A stretch of 64,000 nt of DNA. Source: Thermoflexaceae bacterium (GTDB taxonomy: Bacteria > Chloroflexota > Dehalococcoidia > Tepidiformales > Tepidiformaceae). Below the pieces are notes generated by a model that was not told the origin of the DNA, searched no databases, and saw only the letters and a program-made list of their open reading frames with translations. Location: the NCBI GenBank assembly GCA_015075555.1, contig JABTUD010000001.1, positions 558,001-622,000 of the forward strand, read 5' to 3'. The position numbers and the translations under genes are program-made. Below, piece by piece: positions 42,318 through 51,141 of the stretch (within the stretch, counting starts at the first letter, position 1; the number at the start of each line of letters is the position of its first letter).

Positions 42318-43214
42318 TCAGAGCAGATTGGCCGCGCCACGGAAGACCGCGGGCCCGAAGACCGAGCAGTCAAACTGGCACACGCCGCAGTTCGTCGGGT
42401 GTTGCAGCCGATCCGCGTCGAGGATGTCGATCACCTGGGCCTGGGTCCGCAAGACGCCCTGGCGCTGGAGGTCGGAGAGCACGCGGATGGCGGTCTCAAT
42501 TGTGACCCCCGAGCGGTCGGCGATGTCCTGGCGGGTCAGGCGGAAGCCGATTCGCACACCATCGGGGAGGCGCTGGCCATACTGGCGGGCAAGCTGGAGA
42601 AGCGTGCAGCCAATGCGGCCGCGGGCATCCTTGAGGGTTGCCACTGCCGTGGCGATGTCGCGCTGGCGCAGTTCGAGACAGAGTTGCTCAATCGTGTTCC
42701 GGACCGTGACCGGGTAGTTGCGAGCGAGGTGCGAAAGCACGGCCTTGGGAACATAGACCAGCACGCAGTCTTCGAGGGCGGTCGCAGTTGCAGTGTAGGC
42801 GCGGCCGTCCAGGGCAGAGCCCAGCTCCAGGGGCGAGCTTTCGCCCCGGAAGCTCACTACATGCTGGCGCCCATCGGCAGCGGAATGATAGAGGCGCACC
42901 CGGCCCGACGCGAGCACCCAGAGGCCATCGCAGGCCTGCCCCTCGATGAAGATGTCGGTCTGGGCCGGGAAGGGCTGGAATCGGCAGAGGGCGGCAATCT
43001 CCTCCACCTCGCAGCGCTCAAGCCCGGTAAGCAGGGGGCACCGTTCGAGGACCGACACGAGCCTGCCGCTCTCCGCGCGCCGGCCAGTGCTACTTTCGGG
43101 GGCCCGGTCACGCGTCGCCGGCGCGCTCGCGGACTTCGCCATGCGCGCGCGAGCCCCCCGGTGCATCGCACCCGCCGCAACAGCGGCAAGCCCCGAGGCC
43201 TGCTGCCACGTCAT
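42318..43214 (-). CDS. Crp/Fnr-like regulator with cysteine-rich C-terminal tail
   Basis: 298 residues from the ATG at 43214; an ATG at 43142 would remove 24 residues of low-complexity sequence. The cyclic-nucleotide-binding-like domain begins near residue 50 (LLTGLERCEVEEIAALCRFQPF, FIEGQACDGLWVLASGRVRLY). The winged helix-turn-helix is LTRQDIADRSGVTIETAIRVLSDLQRQGV. After it the chain ends with a tail of about 30 residues holding NCGVCQFDCSVFG, three closely spaced cysteines that are unusual for the family and could sense metal, redox or an Fe-S cluster. It is read on the same strand as, and about 130 bases upstream of, the MFS gene. Targets are unknown; it is an alternative candidate for binding the palindromes. 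Confidence 0.82.
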   Translation of the reverse strand: MTWQQASGLAAVAAGAMHRGARARMAKSASAPATRDRAPESSTGRRAESGRLVSVLERCPLLTGLERCEVEEIAALCRFQPFPAQTDIFIEGQACDGLWVLASGRVRLYHSAADGRQHVVSFRGESSPLELGSALDGRAYTATATALEDCVLVYVPKAVLSHLARNYPVTVRNTIEQLCLELRQRDIATAVATLKDARGRIGCTLLQLARQYGQRLPDGVRIGFRLTRQDIADRSGVTIETAIRVLSDLQRQGVLRTQAQVIDILDADRLQHPTNCGVCQFDCSVFGPAVFRGAANLL

Positions 43215-43463
43215 CGATCCAGGCTCCGCGGCAGACTCGCCGAACCGACTGCTTCCGGTGGCAGCCCTGGGCTGAATCCCACCGCCGGGCGCACTGGATT
43301 CCGTACTGCCATCGTCTTGTCGCCTCTCACCATTGGGCGCCAGCGCCGCTTGGCGCTGTGACGCGAATTGCCCGCCATCGTCCGGGGGCCCGGCGCCGGC
43401 CGCATTGGCCGGACTCTCAGGGGCCTATGAGCTTTCGCACGGCCACCCCTGCCGGGGCCTGTG

Positions 43464-44624
43464 CTAGCCGCGCGGCAGGCCAAGCCCGCGGGTGGCGATG
43501 ATCCCCTTCTGCACCTCGGTGGTGCCGCCTGCGATGGTGGAGCTCACCGCCTGCATGTACCCCATCGATGCCCGGTTCCGCACCCCGCCGTGCATCCCGT
43601 AGAGGTGCATGGAAAGGCCTGCGATCCTCTGCTGCAGCTCGCTGGAGAACATCTTGCACATGCTCGCTTCGTAGTTCGGGATCAGGCCCCGGACCTGCAT
43701 GCTAACCACGCGGTAGCTGAGCATCTTCGCGACCTCGCACTCGATCCAGCGGTCCACGAACTCGGTCTTGACCCTGGGATTGCGCACGAACGAAGCTTCC
43801 TTCCCGTCCCTCGCCTGCCGCATAAGGCCTTCTAGCGCCTTGCGGACGCCAATGGCATTGCCGATGGAGGAGCGTTCGAAGTCGAGTGTGGTTGTGCCCA
43901 CGTACCAGCCGCGGTTCTCTTCGCCCACGCGGTTGCGAACGGGAACGCGCACATCTTCGAAGAAGACCTCGTTGAACGTCTGCGTGCCGGCGAGCGTCGT
44001 CAGCGGCCGGACCGTCACGCCCGGGCTCTTCATGTCGACGAGGAGGTAGGTGATGCCGCGATGCTTGGGGGCGTCCGGGTCGGTGCGCACCAGCATGTAC
44101 ATCCAGTCTGAGAACTGGGCGCCGGTGGTCCAGATCTTCTGCCCGTTGATGACGTATTCGTCCCCGTCGCGTACTGCGCGGGTCTGCAGGGCGGCAAGAT
44201 CGCTACCGGCGCCGGGTTCGCTGTACCCCTGGCACCAGATGACCTCACCCTTGAGGATGCGGCTGAGGTGCTCGGACTTCTGCTCCTCGGTCCCGTGCTC
44301 GATGAGCGTTGGGCCTATCATCATCACGCCAAAGCCGCCCAGGTTGCCGGGGACGCCAGCCTCAGCGAACTCCTCGTTCATCACGAACTGGTCGACGATG
44401 GACATATCGGCGCCGCCGTACTTCGCGGGCCACGAAGGGGCAATCCAACCCCGGGCGGCCACCCTGTCGCGCCATTCTTTGATTGCGCCCAGGCGTCCGA
44501 ACAGTGACCCTTCGCCCATTTCGCCACTGCCCCGCAGCGCGTCCGGCGTCTCCCGGTCGATGAAGCTGCGGACCTCCTTGCGCCAGGCCGCTTCGTGCGC
44601 GCTGTCTCCCAGGTTGATGGCCAT
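43464..44624 (-). CDS. Acyl-CoA dehydrogenase
   Basis: 386-residue flavoprotein of the acyl-CoA dehydrogenase family, which oxidises acyl-CoA thioesters to enoyl-CoA and hands electrons to ETF. Features: the N-terminal helical domain (WIAPSWPAKYGGADMS), the substrate-FAD signature CQGYSEPGAGSDLAALQTRA, KIWTTGAQFSDWMYMLVRT in the beta domain, and the C-terminal helical domain ending AVSSTIAGGTTEVQKGIIATRGLGLPRG. The GTTEVQKGIIA pattern is that of the last helix. The full family length is present. Alone on its strand, about 300 bases from the FabL-like gene. Substrate chain length is undetermined. Confidence 0.92.
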   Translation of the reverse strand: MAINLGDSAHEAAWRKEVRSFIDRETPDALRGSGEMGEGSLFGRLGAIKEWRDRVAARGWIAPSWPAKYGGADMSIVDQFVMNEEFAEAGVPGNLGGFGVMMIGPTLIEHGTEEQKSEHLSRILKGEVIWCQGYSEPGAGSDLAALQTRAVRDGDEYVINGQKIWTTGAQFSDWMYMLVRTDPDAPKHRGITYLLVDMKSPGVTVRPLTTLAGTQTFNEVFFEDVRVPVRNRVGEENRGWYVGTTTLDFERSSIGNAIGVRKALEGLMRQARDGKEASFVRNPRVKTEFVDRWIECEVAKMLSYRVVSMQVRGLIPNYEASMCKMFSSELQQRIAGLSMHLYGMHGGVRNRASMGYMQAVSSTIAGGTTEVQKGIIATRGLGLPRG

Positions 44625-44748
44625 GTGCTGACTACCTGCCTTCGAATATTCGTGGCGATATTGTCGACGAGTGTTTACCGCACGGCAAGTAGAACCTGGG
44701 ATTGAGCGCGGCCCACCCTGCTATCGAAAACTTGATGGGATGACGCCC

Positions 44749-44776
44749 TTGAAAGCGGGCCCGGTTGTGATAGGAT
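44749..44776 (+). promoter_or_regulatory. Sigma-70-type promoter-like sequence
   Basis: TTGAAA (44749-44754), a 16-base spacer and TAGGAT (44771-44776), each close to consensus. No protein gene lies downstream on this strand before the convergent FabL-like gene, so the promoter would serve an RNA of about 130 bases starting near 44783 and ending at the hairpin at 44873-44911. Confidence 0.45.
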
Positions 44777-44782
44777 TCACAT

Positions 44783-44911
44783 TGTCCCAAGGGAAGCGCA
44801 GGCCGGTCAGTCCGTCCCTCCCCTGAACTGCTCTGCTATCACTGCTCGCCCTCAACCGGCCGCGCTTCCAACAAGAAAGGCTTCCCGTTCGCGGGGGGCC
44901 TTTCTTCTTTC
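44783..44911 (+). ncRNA. Candidate small structured RNA
   Basis: Bounded by a promoter-like element upstream and a terminator hairpin at its end. The body folds into a long stem: GGAAGCGC (44792-44799), bulged A, GGCCGGT (44801-44807) pairs with ACCGGCC (44855-44861) and GCGCTTCC (44862-44869), fifteen base pairs closing a 47-base pyrimidine-rich interior. I could not match it to SRP RNA (no GGAA-loop SRP core), tmRNA, tRNA or 6S RNA. It could also be a 3' structure of the minus-strand FabL-like transcript. Confidence 0.4.
44873..44911 (+). terminator. Rho-independent terminator, possibly bidirectional
   Basis: AAGAAAGGC (44873-44881) pairs perfectly with GCCTTTCTT (44898-44906), with a 16-base loop part of which can extend the stem (CCCG with CGGG). 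On the plus strand it ends in TTTCTTCTTTC. It also lies directly after the stop of the minus-strand FabL-like gene and may terminate that transcript too. Confidence 0.65.
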
Positions 44912-44926
44912 AAGGGGCTCGGGGCC

Positions 44927-45727
44927 TCAGGGCGTGATCACCAGGTCTTCCCCACCGTCGACGCGGATGACATTCCCGGTCATCCATTCCGTGCCGGCAG
45001 CCGAGAGCGCAACAATGGCGCGCGCAACATCCCCGGGGGTAGTCATTCGTCCCGACGGGTTCGCGGCGCGGGCGAAATCGCGCAGGCGCTCCGCGCCGGG
45101 GATCTTGCTGAGCGCCGGGGTGTCTGTGACGCCGGCCTGGATCGCATTGGCGGTGGCGCCATGCGGGGCAAGCTCAACGGCGAGCTGCCGCAGATGCGAT
45201 TCGAGCACCGATTTGGCTGCGGAAACGGCTCCGTAGCCCGGGATGACGCGCTGGTTGCCCGCGCTGGTCATGCCGTAGATGCGCGTGCCCTTTCCCACAA
45301 GCCCTGCGGTGAAGAGGTCCTGGACCCAGTACACGAGGCTGTTGGCCATGGTGTCTAGGGTCATCTCGATCTGCTTCTGGCTCAGGGCAGCGCCCGCGGC
45401 GTCCGGCAGAAGCCCCAGTCCGGTGGTCCCGAAGGCGATCGAGTGCACGATCACGCGCAGGGGCCGGCCGGCCAGCGAAGCCATTTCCGCCACCGACGCC
45501 TGCCGCTTCCCGGCATCGGCAACGTTGATATTGAAGAACTTCGCCTTCGCGCCAGACCGCTCAATGCCGCTGGTAATCGCTTCCACAGCCGGCATGGCCT
45601 GGCGGCGGTCCAGGTGGACGCCGAAGACGTTCGAGCCGTTCTGGGCGAGCTCCAGTGCGATGGCTGCACCAAACCCGCTGGACGCACCCAGGACCAGGGA
45701 CCATTCGCCGTCGAGTTGCTTTGTCAT
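44927..45727 (-). CDS. SDR-type enoyl-ACP reductase-like protein (FabL-like)
   Basis: 266 residues with a Rossmann fold (LVLGASSGFGAAIALELA). The catalytic pair is Y-x6-K (YGAVSAAK), the spacing of enoyl-ACP reductases such as FabL and FabI rather than the Y-x3-K of other SDRs. VIVHSIAFGTTG also matches the S-x-A pattern of that group. The C-terminal end GTEWMTGNVIRVDGGEDLVI is typical. It would reduce enoyl-ACP with NAD(P)H in fatty-acid synthesis, but an oxidoreductase with another substrate cannot be excluded. Divergent from the metallo-beta-lactamase gene, with about 90 bases between; followed by the hairpin at 44873-44911. Confidence 0.82.
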   Translation of the reverse strand: MTKQLDGEWSLVLGASSGFGAAIALELAQNGSNVFGVHLDRRQAMPAVEAITSGIERSGAKAKFFNINVADAGKRQASVAEMASLAGRPLRVIVHSIAFGTTGLGLLPDAAGAALSQKQIEMTLDTMANSLVYWVQDLFTAGLVGKGTRIYGMTSAGNQRVIPGYGAVSAAKSVLESHLRQLAVELAPHGATANAIQAGVTDTPALSKIPGAERLRDFARAANPSGRMTTPGDVARAIVALSAAGTEWMTGNVIRVDGGEDLVITP

Positions 45728-45814
45728 GACCGGTTACGTTACCGCGGCGAGGTACGATCGGAAACCCATTCGCCGGGACGGCGAGCCTTTCCGCGTTCCT
45801 GATATGCTTAGGCC

Positions 45815-46591
45815 ATGCCACCGCGACAGGCCACCGCGCGTCCCTGGCAGGAACGCTGGGACGAGATCAAGCCCGCGCCATTCCGGCTCGCACGCGAGGT
45901 GTTGCCGGGACTTTTCCAGGTTCGCACCCGGGGCTCGCGCGCTTACCTGGTGGTGGAAGACGACATCACCCTCATCGACACCGGCAACCCGGGCTCCGGG
46001 ATCCGCGTTCTCAAGGCGCTGCAGGAGATCGGCCGCTCGCCCGACGACATCAAGCACATCGTCATCACGCACTACCACATCGACCACGTGGGCGGGCTGC
46101 CCGAGCTGCAGAAATACGTCAACGCGCGTACGGGCGTGCACCTTGCCGAAGCACCTCACGTCGAGAGCGACGAACCGCTGCCCAATCCGTTCATCCACCC
46201 CCTGCTCGCGCGGATCTGCGAGCCGTATCTGCTGCGCCAGGACCCCGGTTCGGCGCGGGTTGATGTTCATCTCAACGATGGCGACGAGCTGCCGGTGTTC
46301 GGCGGCATGCGCATCGTGCATGCGCCGGGCCATACAGCGGGCAGCATCTCCATCCACTTCCCCAACCGGGGCTTGCTGCTGGTGGGCGACGCAATGCAGT
46401 ACAAGTTCGGGCGGCTGATGTTGCCAAGCCGCCTGTTCACGCAGGACATGGCGGCGGCGGCGGATTCGGTTCGCAAGCTCGCGAACCTGGATTTCGGCAC
46501 GCTCTGCTTCAGCCACTTCCGTCCAATCCTGGTGGACGCGGACGCCCAGGTCCGCCAGTTCGCGGCCACGCTCGCGGGACCACCGGCATGA
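45815..46591 (+). CDS. Metallo-beta-lactamase-fold hydrolase
   Basis: 258 residues. Metal-binding motifs in order: THYHIDH (H-x-H-x-D-H), the later histidine in APGHTAGS, the bridging Asp in LLVGDAMQ, and a final His in CFSHFRP. These mark a dinuclear zinc or iron hydrolase of the glyoxalase II/RNase Z-like superfamily. The product specificity is not evident. The stop overlaps the start of the acyl-CoA synthetase fusion gene by 4 bases (ATGA), so a role in lipid or thioester metabolism is suggested, for instance thioester cleavage. Confidence 0.87.
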   Translation: MPPRQATARPWQERWDEIKPAPFRLAREVLPGLFQVRTRGSRAYLVVEDDITLIDTGNPGSGIRVLKALQEIGRSPDDIKHIVITHYHIDHVGGLPELQKYVNARTGVHLAEAPHVESDEPLPNPFIHPLLARICEPYLLRQDPGSARVDVHLNDGDELPVFGGMRIVHAPGHTAGSISIHFPNRGLLLVGDAMQYKFGRLMLPSRLFTQDMAAAADSVRKLANLDFGTLCFSHFRPILVDADAQVRQFAATLAGPPA

Positions 46592-49044
46592 ACACCCTCG
46601 CCGACCTGCTGGAGCAGGCCGCCAGGGAGAATGGTGACCGCCAGGCGGTGCTCATGCGGCTTGGAGTCCGCTCTATCCGCTACACCTACAGCGAGCTTGA
46701 GAACCGCGCCCATGCCTTCGCGCGGCTGATGACCCAGCGGCATGTGACGAAGGGGGACCGGGTGCTCCTCTGGGCCCCGAACCAGCCCGACTGGGTGGCG
46801 GCCATGTTCGGGACCTTCCTGGCCGGGGGCGTCCTGGTGCCGCTGGATGTGCGAAGCTCGCGGGAGTTCGTTGAGCGGGTCGTGGCGCAGACGGAGCCGG
46901 CCCTGGCCTTCGCCGGGCGCGACCAGGCGGGTGTCCTGCGCGAGCTCGAAGTCCCGGTTGTTGAGATGGAGACGCTGCACCTGCCGGCCGATGGCAAGGT
47001 GGACCCCGTCCCGCTTGGCCGCGACGACATCGCTGAGATCATCTTCACCTCGGGAACCACCGGCGATCCGAAGGGCGTGATGCTTTCCCACCACAACATC
47101 GTCTCGAACGTCGAGGCGGCGCTGACGATGATCCACATCTCCCGTGAGAGCCGCCTGCTTTCGCTCCTGCCCCTGAGCCACATGTTCGAACAGACCGGCG
47201 GGTGCCACGCAGCGCTCTCGGCCGGGGCCGCCATCTACTACCCCTCCAGCCGCCAGCCCGCGGCCCTGGCCCGCGTAATGCAGGACTGGAAGCCAACGAT
47301 CATCATTGCCGTGCCGCAGGTTCTTTCTCTCTTCATGAACGGGATTGAACGCGAAGCCACCAACCAGGGGCGCATGGCGATGCTCAAGAGACTGCGCCGG
47401 CTGGCCGCCCCACTACCACCCCGGGCGCGGCGCATGCTCTTCCGATCGGTGCTCCGCCGCTTCGGTGGCAAGATCGATTTCATTGCCAGCGGCGGCGCCG
47501 CGCTCGATCCCGAAGTGCAGCTCAAGTGGGAAGCGATGGGCATCCCCGTGGTGGAAGGCTACGGCGCGACTGAGGCGGCCCCCATCGTCAGCATCAACCC
47601 GCGCAACGACCGGCGATTGAAGAGCGTGGGCCGCCCACTCCCGGGCCAGCAGGTGCGCGTGACCGATGACGGCGAGGTGCAAACCCGGGGACCGAACATC
47701 TTCAAGGGCTACTGGAAGAACGAGACGGCGACGACGGCCAGCTTCGATGAGGATTGGTACAGGACTGGCGACCTGGGCTACATCGAGGATGGATACCTCT
47801 TTCTGAAGGGCCGTAAGAAAGACCTCATCGTCCTTGCGGATGGACAGAACGTATACCCGGAAGACATCGAAGGCGCGCTCTGCCGCCAGCCGGGCATCAT
47901 CGATGCGGTGGTGGTTGGACTGGAACGTGATGGGGATGTGCGTGTGCACGCGGTGCTCATCGAAGACCAGCCGGGCGCGGCCGCGCAGGCAGTGCGCTCG
48001 GCCAATTCGGGGCTGGACGACCGTCAGCAGGTGATGGGGTTCACGGTCTGGCCAGAAGACGATTTCCCGCGGACGCACACCCTGAAGGTGCGCAAGAACC
48101 TGGTGACCGGCTACCTGACGGGGCTGGCTGTGTCCGCACCCGTGCAGCCCGCGGGCATTGCTGACACCGATGAGCTCCGGCGCGTGGTAGCCTCATGCAG
48201 CAAGTTCGAAGGCCCAATCCTGGAGGAGCATGCCCTTGGCGCCGACCTGGGCCTCGACTCTCTGGGCAGGGTTGAGCTGCTCTCTGCTATCGAGGAAGAG
48301 ATAGGTGTGTTTGTGGATGATACGGAAATCGGCCCGCAAACCACGGTGTCTGAGTTGCGGACCATGACTGAGCGGGGTGAGCGCCGTCCGAAGACCCACC
48401 GGTTCCCGGGCTGGCCACGGAGCCGCCCCGTGCGCTGGCTGCGGCGGGTCCTCATGTCGGGAGTTGTCTTCCCGCTGTTGCGCCTTGGCTACAGCGTGGA
48501 AGTGCGCGGGCGGGGCCGGTTCCGCGACCTGCAGGAGCCGTGCCTCATCATCAGCAATCACAACATGCATGTTGACCACTCCCTGCTCCTCCGCAGCATG
48601 CCTGCTTCGTTTCGCCAGCGTGTGGCCGTCGCCGCGGCCGCGAGCGACATCTTCGGAAACCGGCTGCGCGGCTTCAGCGCCAGCCTGCTGGGGAATGCAT
48701 TCCCATTCGCCAAGGAAGGCAGCGGCGTTCGCGAGAGCCTTGAACAGGTCGCCAGGATGCTGGAAGAAGGCTGGAACGTTCTCATCTTCCCCGAAGGGAA
48801 GCTGACGGTTCTCGGCCCCACGCAGCCATTCAAGAGCGGCACGGGCCTGCTTGCGGTGGAGACAGGCGTCCCCGTTCTGCCAATGCGGATAGATGTACTT
48901 CGACCCGGTTTCTACGAGGGCAAGTGGCTCCCGCATCCGCGAGCGCGTGTGCGCGTCAGCATCGGCGAGCCGCTGACCTTCGCGCCCGGCACGAGCTACG
49001 CCGATGCCACCGAGCAGCTGGAAGCAGCGGTTCGCGGCGCCTGA
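46588..49044 (+). CDS. Acyl-CoA/acyl-ACP synthetase - ACP - 1-acylglycerol-phosphate acyltransferase fusion
   Basis: 818 residues in three parts. Residues 1-525 are a long-chain acyl-adenylating enzyme (P-loop FTSGTTGDPKGVMLSH, A5 YGATEAAP, GDLGYIEDGYLFLKGRKKDLI). Residues about 530-600 look like an acyl carrier protein with the phosphopantetheine site LGLDSLGRVELL near 557. Residues about 625-800 are a PlsC-type acyltransferase with NHNMHVD (H-x4-D) near 656 and LIFPEGK. The order resembles Aas-like enzymes that reacylate lysophospholipids, but with an ACP between the two catalytic parts. It probably activates fatty acids, loads them on its own ACP and transfers them to a lipid acceptor at the membrane. 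Confidence 0.85.
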   Translation: MNTLADLLEQAARENGDRQAVLMRLGVRSIRYTYSELENRAHAFARLMTQRHVTKGDRVLLWAPNQPDWVAAMFGTFLAGGVLVPLDVRSSREFVERVVAQTEPALAFAGRDQAGVLRELEVPVVEMETLHLPADGKVDPVPLGRDDIAEIIFTSGTTGDPKGVMLSHHNIVSNVEAALTMIHISRESRLLSLLPLSHMFEQTGGCHAALSAGAAIYYPSSRQPAALARVMQDWKPTIIIAVPQVLSLFMNGIEREATNQGRMAMLKRLRRLAAPLPPRARRMLFRSVLRRFGGKIDFIASGGAALDPEVQLKWEAMGIPVVEGYGATEAAPIVSINPRNDRRLKSVGRPLPGQQVRVTDDGEVQTRGPNIFKGYWKNETATTASFDEDWYRTGDLGYIEDGYLFLKGRKKDLIVLADGQNVYPEDIEGALCRQPGIIDAVVVGLERDGDVRVHAVLIEDQPGAAAQAVRSANSGLDDRQQVMGFTVWPEDDFPRTHTLKVRKNLVTGYLTGLAVSAPVQPAGIADTDELRRVVASCSKFEGPILEEHALGADLGLDSLGRVELLSAIEEEIGVFVDDTEIGPQTTVSELRTMTERGERRPKTHRFPGWPRSRPVRWLRRVLMSGVVFPLLRLGYSVEVRGRGRFRDLQEPCLIISNHNMHVDHSLLLRSMPASFRQRVAVAAAASDIFGNRLRGFSASLLGNAFPFAKEGSGVRESLEQVARMLEEGWNVLIFPEGKLTVLGPTQPFKSGTGLLAVETGVPVLPMRIDVLRPGFYEGKWLPHPRARVRVSIGEPLTFAPGTSYADATEQLEAAVRGA

Positions 49045-49054
49045 GCAGGGCGAT

Positions 49055-50353
49055 TCAGGCCGAGCAGAGCCTGCGCACGACTTCGTACATCACCTGGAGG
49101 CCAAGCCGGATGTTCTCAACACCAATGCGTTCGTTGTGGCCGTGAATGGTGGCAAGGTCTTCGGGCGGGAGCAGGCAGGGCACGAAGCCGTAGGCGGGCA
49201 CGCCGCGCACGCGAAAGATGCGCGAATCGGTGAATCCCGGCGTGAGCTCGGGAATGAGGCGGACGCCTTCCACCAGCTCTGAACACACCGCGGCGACGAC
49301 CCGGGTGAACTCCGAGTCGAGCGGCGAGCCAGCGCCCTGGTAGCGGCTGATGACCTCGATCTCAACACGCTCATCGCCGATGACCGTGCCAAGGCCGGCG
49401 AGGAACTCGTCGGGGTCGACATCGGGGAGCAGCCGGCAGTCGAGCGTGGCGCTGGCCTCGGCGGGGATGACGTTGACCTTGACCCCGGTCGAGATGGTTG
49501 TGAGCGAGATCGTGTTCGACAGCCGCGCCCGGGTGGCGGGGCTCGCAGCGGCGGTGGCGAGGCCAGAGGCATCATGGGGCGCGGCGCCAAGGCCGGCCGC
49601 CGCCAGGGCATCGAACTGCGCCTGCATGATCGGCGTCACGCGCGCTCCCTGCTGCCAGGCCGCGATGCGGCCGAGCGCCTGGACAAGCCGCTCAGCGCAG
49701 TTGTCGCCATGGGGCACGGAGCCGTGCCCGGGCCTTCCGCGGGTGACCAGGCGAAGCCAGAGCGGGACTTTCTCGCCAGGGGCGAACGAGAAGACAGGAG
49801 TACCGGCGCCGGGAAAGTCAACGAGCCCATACGCACCTTCGTTGATGACGAGATCGGCTTCGAGCCATTCGGGGCGATTGCGCTCGAGCCACGCTGCGCC
49901 GAACTCGCTCCCTGCCTCCTCATCGGCGACGGCAAGGAAGGTGACCGCCCGCCTGAGGGGGACCTCGTGCCGTTTCAGCAGGATGATGGTCATCAGCTCG
50001 ATGATGCCCATTCCCTTCATGTCGAGGGCGCCGCGCCCCCAGAGGAAGCCATCCCGCAGCTCACCGCCAAAGGGGTCGCCATCCCAGAACTGGCTTTCCA
50101 CAGGGACTACATCGGTATGGTTGAGCAGGCAGACTCCTCCTGGGCCGGGGCCGAGACGCGCAATCAGGTTCGAGCGCCCCGGCGCCGATTCGGCCGTCTC
50201 GAAGGGGACTCCCTCGGCAGCGAGAATGCTCCCCAGGAAGTCCACCGCTCGCTCCTCGTTCCCAGGAGGGTTCGACGTATCGATACGGAGGTACTCGCGA
50301 AGGATGCTGACTGCTTCGTTGGTGGCGGCGTTCCAGTCGATTGGGGCGGTCAT
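49055..50353 (-). CDS. M20-family metallopeptidase (ArgE/DapE/CPG2-like)
   Basis: 432 residues of the M20 peptidase family: the first metal site is LLNHTDVVPVE (H-x-D), the second WGRGALDMKGMG with the bridging Asp, and the catalytic glutamate pair in VADEEAGSEFGA. The dimerisation domain lies in the middle (LRLVTRGRPGHGSVPHGDN). The C-terminal metal-binding His is in TIHGHNERI. These enzymes cleave acyl-amino acids or peptides in the cytoplasm; which one is uncertain. It ends 10 bases from the convergent synthetase fusion gene. Confidence 0.9.
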   Translation of the reverse strand: MTAPIDWNAATNEAVSILREYLRIDTSNPPGNEERAVDFLGSILAAEGVPFETAESAPGRSNLIARLGPGPGGVCLLNHTDVVPVESQFWDGDPFGGELRDGFLWGRGALDMKGMGIIELMTIILLKRHEVPLRRAVTFLAVADEEAGSEFGAAWLERNRPEWLEADLVINEGAYGLVDFPGAGTPVFSFAPGEKVPLWLRLVTRGRPGHGSVPHGDNCAERLVQALGRIAAWQQGARVTPIMQAQFDALAAAGLGAAPHDASGLATAAASPATRARLSNTISLTTISTGVKVNVIPAEASATLDCRLLPDVDPDEFLAGLGTVIGDERVEIEVISRYQGAGSPLDSEFTRVVAAVCSELVEGVRLIPELTPGFTDSRIFRVRGVPAYGFVPCLLPPEDLATIHGHNERIGVENIRLGLQVMYEVVRRLCSA

Positions 50354-50460
50354 GGGCGCTCATTCCGGGAAGAGGATTGGCGGAGTGTACCGCGCCGTGC
50401 GAAGCGGGGGCACTGCCGGTGCAGTCTGCCAGGTTGTTGCAAGCACGGCTTCCACCGATA

Positions 50461-51141
50461 GTGGCGGACGTGGATATCGCCCTGGTGGCCGTGGCCGGCG
50501 CGACCGGGCTCGCCTTTGGCTGGTTCGCGGCCGGCTGGCAACACCTCCTCTACCGCCAGGCCGAGTACCGCGACAACCCGATGAGCGGCGCCAGGCTCCA
50601 GCGCTACCGCCTGGCGCTGGCGGTGGTGTGTGCCGCGGGCGCGGCGCTCGCCCTGAGGCCCGGCCACTACGACCCCGGGCCAGCGGTTCTGAGCGGAGGG
50701 TTCTTCCTGGTTCTCTCCGTGCTATCGAGCACCGACTTCGAGCGCCGGATCATTCCCAACAGGCTCCTCTACCCTGCCCTGGTGGCAGCAGCAGCGTCCT
50801 GCCGGGCATGGCCTGACCGCTCGGTCGCTGACATCTGGCTGGGCGCGGCGTTCGCGGCGGGGGTGGCAGGCGGCCTCTTTGCTATCGGGCTGCTCCTGGG
50901 TGCTGCCCTGAAGTTGCGAGGCACGCCCTTCGGCCTGGGCGATGTCAAGCTCATCCTGCTGATCGGGCTGCTTGCCGGGTGGCCCGCCGTGATGTCCGCC
51001 CTGTTCATCGGGGTTCTTGCAGCGGGAGTGCCCAGCCTGTTCCTGCTGGCCAGGGGCGGCGCCAGCCGCTACTTCAGCTACGGGCCATACCTTGCCCTGG
51101 GCGGGGCGGTGGTAATGCTCTGGCCCGGGCGGTTCGTCTAG
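50461..51141 (+). CDS. Type IV prepilin peptidase (A24 family; TadV/CpaA-like)
   Basis: About 226 residues from the GTG at 50461; the open frame extends 40 residues upstream, but that part overlaps the divergent M20 gene and lacks a hydrophobic start. The catalytic aspartates are in SSTDFERRIIPN and FGLGDVKL (G-x-G-D-x-K), both typical of A24 enzymes. Six to seven membrane helices are visible. The N-methyltransferase zinc-binding part of PilD is absent, as in CpaA/TadV. It should cleave the Flp pilin and TadE-like pseudopilins encoded 1.1-1.8 kb downstream. The stop overlaps the convergent methyltransferase gene. Confidence 0.88.
   Translation: MADVDIALVAVAGATGLAFGWFAAGWQHLLYRQAEYRDNPMSGARLQRYRLALAVVCAAGAALALRPGHYDPGPAVLSGGFFLVLSVLSSTDFERRIIPNRLLYPALVAAAASCRAWPDRSVADIWLGAAFAAGVAGGLFAIGLLLGAALKLRGTPFGLGDVKLILLIGLLAGWPAVMSALFIGVLAAGVPSLFLLARGGASRYFSYGPYLALGGAVVMLWPGRFV

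Noticed and set aside
41312-42505. 397-residue plus-strand frame opposite the MFS and regulator genes
   Set aside because: No recognisable domain, overlaps two well-supported genes and crosses their boundary.
44783-44911. SRP RNA or tRNA
   Set aside because: No SRP domain IV core with the GGAA loop, and no tRNA cloverleaf or CCA end could be drawn.
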